The position numbers and the translations under genes are program-made. Source: an uncultured Oscillospiraceae bacterium (lineage in GTDB: Bacteria > Bacillota > Clostridia > Oscillospirales > Acutalibacteraceae). Taken from it: 33,581 nucleotides of DNA. This document shows positions 24,348 through 31,120 of the stretch, in pieces. The notes below the pieces were generated by a model that saw only the letters and a list, made by a program, of their open reading frames with translations, was not told the DNA's origin and did no database searches. Each line of letters begins with the position of its first letter. Position 1 is the stretch's first letter. The stretch spans positions 1 to 33,581 of the forward strand of contig CATWUX010000006.1 of the NCBI GenBank assembly GCA_958354085.1, read 5' to 3'.

Positions 24348-25695
24348 AGCAGATTCTTCCAATATGTTTACGGCGAAATCGCTGCGAAAGCTCATCATTC
24401 CGTTAATCATTGAACAGTTTCTGGCTGTAGCCATCGGCATGGCGGACACCTTTATGGTGTCCGCCGTCGGTCAGGAGGCGGTGTCTGCCGTTTCCACCGT
24501 TGATACCATCAACGTACTGCTGATCACGATTTTCTCTGCGCTTGCAACCGGCGGTGCGATCGTGACGGCACAATATTTGGGGCGGGACGACGGTGCCAAT
24601 GCCGCCGTCTCCGCCAAACAGCTGCTGATTGTGACCGGCGGACTGTCCATCCTGATGATGGTGGGGTGTCTTATCGGAAATCGTGCGCTGCTTTCGTTGG
24701 TGTTCGGCAACACGGAGGCCGCCGTGCTGGAAAACTGTATCGTGTATTTTTTCTGGTCGGCTCTCTCCTACCCTTTCATCGCACTGTATAACGCCGGAGC
24801 GGCATTGTTCCGTACCACCGGCAATTCCAAGATTACCATGTACATATCCACCTTCATGAATCTTCTCAACGTCGGAGGGAATGCGCTGCTGATCTACGGC
24901 TTTCAGATGGGCGTCGCCGGAGCGGCGATCGCCTCGCTGGTTTCCCGCATTGCCGGCGCGATCGCTATTCTCCTCCTGCTGCGGTTTCATAATCACGCCT
25001 TGCCCCTGTACGGGCTGTTTCGGCCCGTATTTCACCCCGCTATGGCCAAAACCATTCTGCGCATCGGTATTCCCAACGGCTTGGAAAACAGCATGTTCCA
25101 AATCGGCAAGATCCTGCTGCAGGGGTTGATCGCCAGTTTCGGCACAGCGGCGATCGCCGCCAACGCCATTGGAAACACGCTCGCACAAATCACACAAATC
25201 CCCGGACAAGCACTCGGTCTCTCGCTGATTACCGTCGTCGGGCAATGTGTCGGCGCACAGCGCTATGATGAAGCTAAACATTATATGAAGCTATTGACCG
25301 GCATCACCTATCTCGCCATGGGCGTGATGAATCTGGCGGTGTTCTTCGGCATTCATCCGTTGGTCGGATTGTTCGGCCTTCCGGAAGAAGCGTCCCGGCT
25401 GGCGGTTGAAATCATGCGTGTGCAGTGTATCGGCAGCCTGTTTCTGTGGCCATTGTCGTTTGCACTGCCAAACGGTCTGCGGGCGGCGGCGGATGTGCGC
25501 TTTACCATGATCACTTCCATTCTTTCCATGTGGCTGTGCCGCATTGCCATGAGCTATGTGTTGGGACAGCTTTTAGGGTTGCAGCTCGTCGGTGTATGGA
25601 TCTCGATGATGCTGGATTGGCTTGTCCGCAGCATTGCTTTTCTGCTGCGGTATCTCAGCGGCCGCTGGAAAACCCACGTACTGCTGAAGTCATAA
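24340..25695 (+). CDS. MATE-family efflux protein (third in the window)
   Basis: The protein has 451 residues with about twelve membrane spans in two halves. LIIPLIIEQFLAVAIGMADTFMVSAVGQEAVSAVSTVDTINVLLITIFSALATGGAIVTAQYLGR is typical of the NorM/DinF-like MATE family found widely in Clostridia. The ATG at 24340 has GGGAG 7 nt upstream and overlaps the copA stop by 8 nt, so it is translationally coupled to the copper ATPase. A frame extension to 24313 would lie wholly inside copA. It differs clearly from the two MATEs at 7725-10427. Whether it has any role in metal stress is unknown. Confidence 0.92.
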   Translation: MNKADSSNMFTAKSLRKLIIPLIIEQFLAVAIGMADTFMVSAVGQEAVSAVSTVDTINVLLITIFSALATGGAIVTAQYLGRDDGANAAVSAKQLLIVTGGLSILMMVGCLIGNRALLSLVFGNTEAAVLENCIVYFFWSALSYPFIALYNAGAALFRTTGNSKITMYISTFMNLLNVGGNALLIYGFQMGVAGAAIASLVSRIAGAIAILLLLRFHNHALPLYGLFRPVFHPAMAKTILRIGIPNGLENSMFQIGKILLQGLIASFGTAAIAANAIGNTLAQITQIPGQALGLSLITVVGQCVGAQRYDEAKHYMKLLTGITYLAMGVMNLAVFFGIHPLVGLFGLPEEASRLAVEIMRVQCIGSLFLWPLSFALPNGLRAAADVRFTMITSILSMWLCRIAMSYVLGQLLGLQLVGVWISMMLDWLVRSIAFLLRYLSGRWKTHVLLKS

Positions 25696-25706
25696 ATAAG
25701 ATAAGA

Positions 25707-25744
25707 GGGCTGTCTCAAAAGTGAGATTTTGAGACAGCCCTTTT
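25707..25744. terminator. Strong bidirectional terminator
   Basis: A perfect 14-bp stem (GGGCTGTCTCAAAA 25707-25720 with 25727-25740) has a 6-nt loop and is followed by TTTT. It separates the copA-MATE unit (plus) from the sigma/anti-sigma pair (minus), whose last gene ends 10 bp away. The AAAA/TTTT inner stem and flanks suit both directions only partly. Confidence 0.9.
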
Positions 25745-25753
25745 CGTGTTAAA

Positions 25754-26962
25754 TTATTCCGCTACCCATACATCGCCGTCGGCGATTGTCGCCTCCGACA
25801 AGGAAATCGCGCCTTGAATTACATTGCCTGCGCCCACATCAATACCGCCGGTGAATTGAACCACGACGGTATCGCCGGTTTTGATTTTCAGGTGATCGAT
25901 ACAGCGTTTTATCAGCAGATCCTCCGAAGGAACTTTGAACACCATACCGTCCTCCGGGCTTTCGCACAAAACGGAATCATCAATCAGGATATAATCCTCC
26001 TCTATTTCCGCTACCGTGCCGGCAAGAGAATAGTAATAAGATTCGCACTGGCCTTTCTCTGCGTTTGCGGCGGCATAATCGATAATCTGTCCGGCTGCAT
26101 CTTCACCGATGTAATAGATATAGGCCAAATCGAAAATGTTGGTCCACACATAGCCATCCTCGGTCACATAAAACGCTTTTTTATACGCGCCCAGCGCCTC
26201 CGAGGTTGCCGTAAAGCTGATGTAGCTTCTGCTGGTGCAGTTCCATGCGTCATCCTCCACAAAACCCGCCTGTCTACATTCGGACAAGATTTGCCAAATC
26301 CGATCGTCGTTTTTCAGATGGTAGTATCCTTTTTCTGTGTAGCCTTCATAGGCTGTAAAACGATTGAATTCCAGAGACCGCGTCAGATCATAGCCGTCCA
26401 AAAACTCGCCAAACGTTGGCTGTGGAGCAGATTCCTTGTGCATAAACACATAGAATCGGCCATCCATACCGACCGCAACCAGCTTTTCTTCGGAAATGCC
26501 CTTGATCTTTCGCACATCACAGGACTGTGTATAGGCTTTCTCTGCATAATGATCGTAACCTTTTGCTTCGCAAGTGCCCAGTACATCACCCAGAAGGGAC
26601 ACATCAATGGCTTTGGCTCGGCCGATGTACTCCTTCCCGCCCAATATCATCGTCCCATACTTCTCATAGACGGTCTTATACTCCCAAGGCCAATCGACCG
26701 CGCTTTCCGCTCCTTTTACGCTCACATCCTTATAGGGGCGGTTTAAACCTGCAAAGGAAGTCGGCTCCGGACTGTCCTGCTGGAGCCTTGGAAACACCAA
26801 AACGCCGACAAGGACTATAACAGCGAAGCAGGCTGCCATCGCCCCCCATTTTCTCCATCCGTTTCGGCGGATGACATCGGTTTCTCCGGTATAGGCGGTC
26901 GCCTCCTCCACATATTTCGGATCAATCTTTCCTATGACTTCGGAAATCTTATTTTTTCTCAT
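25754..26962 (-). CDS. Membrane-anchored protein, putative anti-sigma partner of the ECF factor
   Basis: The protein has 402 residues. A cytoplasmic head of about 40 residues (KISEVIGKIDPKYVEEATAYTGETDVIRRNGWRKWG) precedes one membrane helix (about 41-58, AMAACFAVIVLVGVLVFP). A large extracytoplasmic domain of about 340 residues follows, rich in Tyr and acidic residues. I recognise no catalytic domain. Its start overlaps the stop of the sigma gene (ATGA), and the single-span topology suits an anti-sigma or sensor protein. The head has no recognisable zinc-binding anti-sigma motif, so this role is inferred from gene order and topology only. Confidence 0.8.
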   Translation of the reverse strand: MRKNKISEVIGKIDPKYVEEATAYTGETDVIRRNGWRKWGAMAACFAVIVLVGVLVFPRLQQDSPEPTSFAGLNRPYKDVSVKGAESAVDWPWEYKTVYEKYGTMILGGKEYIGRAKAIDVSLLGDVLGTCEAKGYDHYAEKAYTQSCDVRKIKGISEEKLVAVGMDGRFYVFMHKESAPQPTFGEFLDGYDLTRSLEFNRFTAYEGYTEKGYYHLKNDDRIWQILSECRQAGFVEDDAWNCTSRSYISFTATSEALGAYKKAFYVTEDGYVWTNIFDLAYIYYIGEDAAGQIIDYAAANAEKGQCESYYYSLAGTVAEIEEDYILIDDSVLCESPEDGMVFKVPSEDLLIKRCIDHLKIKTGDTVVVQFTGGIDVGAGNVIQGAISLSEATIADGDVWVAE

Positions 26963-27528
26963 AGCGATACCCCTTCCTTGATCAGATGTTTTCTCAGCTT
27001 TTCCCGCGTGCGGGAGAGCCGAACGGATATGTTATGGTTGCTTGTGTGAAAAAGCTCGGCAAGATCCACAATCGAATCCGCATACCAATAACGGCGGACG
27101 AACAAAATGCGGTTTTCCTTATCCAGCGCAGCCAGAAAATCATCTACAACATGAGCCACCTCGCCGGCATGGAATTCGTCCTCCACACAGTTTGATGTAG
27201 GGAAGCAGTTTTCCAACTCATCCAAGGCGACATCATAGACGCTGTTTCGTTTCGCCGCAGTATTGGCGTGATATTTATTGACAGCCAAATTCCGCACGAT
27301 ACGGCAAATATAGCTCAGAAGCGGATGCGGTTTTTGAGGCGGTATAGTGTTCCACGCTCCGAGATAGGCATCGTTCACGCATTCTTCGGTGTCTCTTCTG
27401 TCGTTCAGTATATTGTTCGCAACCTTGGTACATACAGCGCCGTATTTCTTCGATAGTTCAATGATTGCCTGTTCTGAGCGCTCATAGAACAATTCAATTA
27501 TCTGACTATCGTCCAAACTGCTCACCAT
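26959..27528 (-). CDS. ECF-type RNA polymerase sigma factor
   Basis: The protein has 189 residues. Region 2 (about 20-85) includes NDRRDTEECVNDAYLGAWNTIPPQKPHPLLSYICRIVRNLAVNKYH, where the core-binding and -10-recognition helices lie. Region 4 (about 125-185) includes ALDKENRILFVRRYWYADSIVDLAELFHTSNHNISVRLSRTREKLRKHL, a helix-turn-helix for the -35 element. There is no region 1 or 3, which defines the extracytoplasmic-function group. The ATG at 27528 has GAGG 8 nt upstream. It is coupled to the following membrane protein by an ATGA overlap. A TATAAT on the minus strand at 27593-27588 may belong to its promoter, but no good -35 is seen. Confidence 0.93.
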   Translation of the reverse strand: MVSSLDDSQIIELFYERSEQAIIELSKKYGAVCTKVANNILNDRRDTEECVNDAYLGAWNTIPPQKPHPLLSYICRIVRNLAVNKYHANTAAKRNSVYDVALDELENCFPTSNCVEDEFHAGEVAHVVDDFLAALDKENRILFVRRYWYADSIVDLAELFHTSNHNISVRLSRTREKLRKHLIKEGVSL

Positions 27529-27632
27529 CCTTTCTGCCTCACCTATATACTCAAGATTCGGCAGGGATTATCTCATCCTTTTTCAAAATTATATCGTACT
27601 TTTGCGACTTTTTCTATAACGGCAAAGCAAAA

Positions 27633-27664
27633 GACAGCCTAGCCTTTCGACTACGCTGCCTTTT
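27633..27664. terminator. Bidirectional intrinsic terminator after the deacetylase gene
   Basis: GACAGCCTAGCC (27633-27644) pairs with GACTACGCTGCC (27649-27660) with one mismatch and two wobble pairs, over a TTTC loop. T-runs lie on both strands (TTTT at 27661-27664; minus-strand TTTT at 27632-27629). It separates the deacetylase gene from the sigma gene. Confidence 0.8.
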
Positions 27665-27739
27665 CTTGCGTATCCTATTCGGAATTTTCCTCCTGCGGCA
27701 AGGACATCTGCCGCAGACACATATGTCGGCTCCTCGCTT

Positions 27740-28630
27740 TCAAGACAGAATTTTCTTGAAAAACGCCTCCGAGGACGGCCCGCTCGGACGCAAAAAACGT
27801 CCCAGCTCATACAACGAGTCCGGATCGGCCGATATCTTGTTGACCTTTTCCGTACAGCCTAACGTCGCCTGAAAACCCATTTCCTTCAAAATCGGCAACG
27901 CCTCCGGACTGACGGCGCCGAATGGGTATACGAATGCCGTGGGACTATACCCGGTTTCCTCCTGCATCCGCTGCTGCAGCTTCAAAACATCCGCTTGCAA
28001 AAACGACCGGTACTCCGCCAGACTTTCCGTGACCTTTTTCTTGGAACCCTTTCTGCCGCCGGAGGACGCGTGCAGATTATACGTATGATTCTGCACTTCG
28101 ACCAATCCGGAGTCGATCATTTCCCGCAGCTGAGGCCACGTAACATGGGAATAGTTCGCATGATTGTCCTCCACGCGGCTGTATTCCTCGGTATAGCGAC
28201 CGATGGGAGACAACACGATTTTACTGTCATACTGCTTCAGCAGAGGAAACGCATACAGATAATTGTTGTAATAACCATCGTCAAAAGTCAGCATGATCGG
28301 TTTTTCCGGCAATTCGCCGTTCCCGTGTACATAGTCCAGAAGATCCTGTATCACAATCGTCGTATAGCCGTTTTCCTTTAAATAGCGCAGATCACTTTCA
28401 AACTCTGCGGGCGACACAACATAACGGCCGAGTCGCTTCTTTTCTTTTAACAGTCCATGATACATAATAATAGGCAGCTCCACTTTATGCACATTCTCTG
28501 CGGATGCTTGGGAAGAAGGAGCGGTCGGATAAACCATGGCGGCTATCAACGTCACCAAAAGTGTAAGCACAGCACCCGTCACACAGCGCCAGACTTTTTT
28601 CCCAAATGGAAGATGAAAAATGGCATACAT
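27740..28630 (-). CDS. Polysaccharide deacetylase (NodB-type), membrane-anchored or secreted
   Basis: The protein has 296 residues. A long N-terminal signal or anchor (about 1-45, hydrophobic core GAVLTLLVTLIAAMVY) lacks an obvious cleavage lipobox. The NodB-type catalytic domain has the metal and catalytic residues of family 4 carbohydrate esterases: TFDDG (115-119; catalytic Asp 117, metal Asp 118), NHTYNLH with His 182 and His 187, and FVYPFG as motif 3. It should remove acetyl groups from cell-surface glycans, probably peptidoglycan or a secondary polymer, outside the membrane. It follows the patatin-like gene by about 70 bp and may be co-transcribed; a terminator follows. Confidence 0.92.
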   Translation of the reverse strand: MYAIFHLPFGKKVWRCVTGAVLTLLVTLIAAMVYPTAPSSQASAENVHKVELPIIMYHGLLKEKKRLGRYVVSPAEFESDLRYLKENGYTTIVIQDLLDYVHGNGELPEKPIMLTFDDGYYNNYLYAFPLLKQYDSKIVLSPIGRYTEEYSRVEDNHANYSHVTWPQLREMIDSGLVEVQNHTYNLHASSGGRKGSKKKVTESLAEYRSFLQADVLKLQQRMQEETGYSPTAFVYPFGAVSPEALPILKEMGFQATLGCTEKVNKISADPDSLYELGRFLRPSGPSSEAFFKKILS

Positions 28631-28699
28631 TTTGCTTTCGCCTTTCCTTTCCTGCCAGAACCAATTTTCGCCGTAACACGGCTGGTGTATTTTAGGTGT

Positions 28700-29569
28700 T
28701 CACGTTTCGGTAAGCAAATATCGGATCTCCGGAATATGTTCTTTGGCGGCTTCATAGCCCGCGTTCATACAATCTTCCATGTATTCAAAAGTAAGCAAAC
28801 CCGCTTTTTCCGGCAAATCCGGACGTAAAAGAAGCCTTTCGCCGGTGGAAATATGTTCTTTCAGACGGTCGCTCATGATGGCAAAAGAATGAGCGGTCGT
28901 CTCCAGAAGATTGTTGCGCTCCGGAATTTTATAACGACGGCTGATATCCACGGCCAATACATTGGGCACGCCGGCCGCAATCAGCAGATCGACCGGTAAA
29001 TTGTCCGTTACGCCTCCGTCGACCAATAGCGCATCCTCCAGAACCCTCGGGCGAAAGACCGCCGGGACAGCGGAAGTTGCCACCATCACCTCGCACAACA
29101 GCCCATTCGTGCTCCAGACCGTGTTTTCCACAGGACGTGTTCCAAGCAGCGTGTTGGTATAAACGACCGTGCGCCCCGTTTTTAAATCTACGGTTGGAAT
29201 CACCAGCCGCATCGCCGCGTCCCGCACCGTTTTTCCGCCGGTCAATTTGCACCAGTAATTGCGCAGTTTCTCGCCCTTGATAAGACTCTGAAGGGAAAGC
29301 GGTTGAAACGTGAAAAATTGCCCGATGGCTTTCACGATTCCCCAATAATCCGGATCCATCAAGCGAATGCCGGCAGACGCGATTTCCCGCATGACCTCCT
29401 GCAACCGGCCGGCCGACAGCCCGGCAGCATATAAGCCTGCCACAATGCCGCCGGCGCTTGCACCGGCAATCGCATCCGGCACCAGCCCGGCTTCCTCCAG
29501 CGCGCGCAGCACGCCTACATGAGCCGCTCCGCGTGTTCCGCCTCCGGCAAGAGCCAATCCGAAACCCAT
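28700..29569 (-). CDS. Patatin-like phospholipase (RssA-like serine hydrolase)
   Basis: The protein has 289 residues. It carries the oxyanion loop GGGTRGAAHVGVL (residues 9-21), the nucleophile S38 in GASAGG and the second catalytic residue D184 in DGGVTDNLPV, the complete Ser-Asp dyad of patatins. Such enzymes hydrolyse acyl chains from membrane lipids; no signal peptide is seen, so it is cytoplasmic or peripheral. GGAGATAG precedes the ATG. It is the first gene of a likely unit with the polysaccharide deacetylase. The natural substrate is unknown. Confidence 0.93.
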   Translation of the reverse strand: MGFGLALAGGGTRGAAHVGVLRALEEAGLVPDAIAGASAGGIVAGLYAAGLSAGRLQEVMREIASAGIRLMDPDYWGIVKAIGQFFTFQPLSLQSLIKGEKLRNYWCKLTGGKTVRDAAMRLVIPTVDLKTGRTVVYTNTLLGTRPVENTVWSTNGLLCEVMVATSAVPAVFRPRVLEDALLVDGGVTDNLPVDLLIAAGVPNVLAVDISRRYKIPERNNLLETTAHSFAIMSDRLKEHISTGERLLLRPDLPEKAGLLTFEYMEDCMNAGYEAAKEHIPEIRYLLTET

Positions 29570-29803
29570 CTATCTCCACGCCCCCTTTCGTATACCTGTG
29601 ATACTATGTCTGTTCATATGTATTAAGATTCGTGCTTTTTCATGCTTGTACGCTGAAAAACAGCGGAGAAAATCTCCGTCAAAGCCCGCCGGCGGCTGTT
29701 TTGCTGAAAAAGAGTCCTCCTCCCTCTTTCTTTTTTTTCTACTTTTTGCTATACTGTTAACAACTTCTGTTTTTTCAAAGAACCGCTGCGGGAGGTATCG
29801 GAA
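29570..29803. other. Divergent intergenic region with tandem small hairpins
   Basis: This 234-bp AT-rich gap separates the patatin gene (minus) from the glycosyltransferase gene (plus). CGCTG-AAAAA-CAGCG (29651-29665) and CGGAGA-AAA-TCTCCG (29664-29678) form two small, slightly overlapping hairpins. A palindromic CGCCGGCG lies at 29687-29694. A plus-strand -10-like TATACT is at 29750-29755, but no good -35 was found. GGGAGG (about 29789) serves the plus-strand gene. No gene was recognised. Confidence 0.4.
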
Positions 29804-31120
29804 ATGCACGAATACGCAATAAAGCGCCGTCAGGCTGTCCAATTCGTCATCTGTATTCTTCTGTTCGCGTTCTTTGTACGCGTGATAGCCGGCATGCTGT
29901 ATTACAACACGTTTGACACCGACTGGTACAAGCACTGGGCAATCGGCCTGCAAGACGGTTTTTTTGACTGTTACGCCCGTCTTTCTGAGGAAAAATACCG
30001 GCTGGACTATCCTCCGGTTTATCTGCTTTTTTTAAAGGCTGTCGGGTGGCTCTATCAGGTACTGCCGGTTGAAAGCTATGCCATTTACGATATGCTGCTT
30101 ATCAAGTTTTTCCCCATCCTTTTTGATACGCTGACCGCGGGACTGCTGTATCTTTGCTGCCGCAAATACAGCGAATGGATCGGCGTTCTGGCAGCCGGGC
30201 TTTGGGCGCTGAACCCTTCGCTGATTTTCAACAGCGCCTACTGGGGGCAAACCGACGGCATAATGATGTTCTTCCTGCTGCTTGCTTTTTATATTGTGGA
30301 ACAAGACAGGCCCATTCTTGGTTCGATTGTGTACGCGGTGGCGTGTTTGACCAAGCTGCAATGCCTGTATTTTGCGCCGGTACTGTTTCTTTTTCTTCTT
30401 CGTCGGGACGGCCTACGCAAGTCTCTCGCCTGTATCGGCGCCGCTATGGCGACCGGCATCACCGCGTTTATCCCCTTTATCCTCGGCAGCTGGCGGCTGC
30501 GCGGATGGCAAAGCCTGCTCACCCCATTTGAAGTATACTTCGGCGGTCTGGGCAGCTACCCGTATGCCGCGCTGAACACCTATAATCTGTACGGCATTTT
30601 CAACCTGAACTGGATCTATGACTGCCGCTCGCTGGCGTTCGGTACAATGGATGAGAAACTGGGCTACGCAGTCGGCGGGCTGACGCTTAACCACATCAGC
30701 CTGCTGTTCATGCTCGCCTCGCTGGTGCTTTTGGTCGTCGTTATGCTGCGTTCCCGCGGACGTGCGCGGCTGTGGATGGGCTGCTTTTTGTTCATGCAGT
30801 GCGTTTTCATGCTCACCACGCGGATGCACGAGCGCTATCAGATCGTTGTGCTGCTGTTTGCGATGCTGATCTGGTCGCGGCTGCGTGACATGCGCTGGCT
30901 GAGCATTTATACGGCTCTTTCGCTTGTGTCGATGGTCAACCAGTTCATGCTCCTTGTCCGCAACAACACCATCAACCTGAAGCCGGCACCTTTTAATGAG
31001 CTGATCTTTCCCGTGCAAACCTTTATGTCGCTGTTAAACCTGGGTATTTTTCTCTGGTGCCTATTTGAAGTTTGGCGCTGGGCGCACAACGCCCCGCGTG
31101 AGGAGGTTGAAAATTCATGA
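29804..31120 (+). CDS. Multi-spanning GT-C-type glycosyltransferase
   Basis: The protein has 438 residues and about ten to twelve membrane spans. The first outside loop holds an acidic pair in YYNTFDTDWYKHWAIG, and LDYPPVYLLFLKAVG follows; together they are typical of GT-C fold enzymes (mannosyltransferase/ArnT-like) that use polyprenyl-phosphate sugars. ALNPSLIFNSAYWGQTDGIMMFFLLLAFY is another familiar segment. It probably adds sugars to a cell-wall polymer, lipid or protein on the outer face of the membrane. GGGAGG precedes the start. The stop overlaps the next gene (ATGA). The sugar and acceptor are unknown. Confidence 0.88.
   Translation: MHEYAIKRRQAVQFVICILLFAFFVRVIAGMLYYNTFDTDWYKHWAIGLQDGFFDCYARLSEEKYRLDYPPVYLLFLKAVGWLYQVLPVESYAIYDMLLIKFFPILFDTLTAGLLYLCCRKYSEWIGVLAAGLWALNPSLIFNSAYWGQTDGIMMFFLLLAFYIVEQDRPILGSIVYAVACLTKLQCLYFAPVLFLFLLRRDGLRKSLACIGAAMATGITAFIPFILGSWRLRGWQSLLTPFEVYFGGLGSYPYAALNTYNLYGIFNLNWIYDCRSLAFGTMDEKLGYAVGGLTLNHISLLFMLASLVLLVVVMLRSRGRARLWMGCFLFMQCVFMLTTRMHERYQIVVLLFAMLIWSRLRDMRWLSIYTALSLVSMVNQFMLLVRNNTINLKPAPFNELIFPVQTFMSLLNLGIFLWCLFEVWRWAHNAPREEVENS

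Noticed and set aside
24403..25281. Minus-strand 292-codon frame over the third MATE gene
   Set aside because: Its composition (Gln, His, Gly, Asp rich) mirrors the reverse complement of a hydrophobic membrane protein; no support for a gene.
27665..27739. A 15-codon frame with a GAGGAG site after the deacetylase gene (minus strand)
   Set aside because: Too short and without any feature to separate it from chance; it lies between the stop codon and the terminator.
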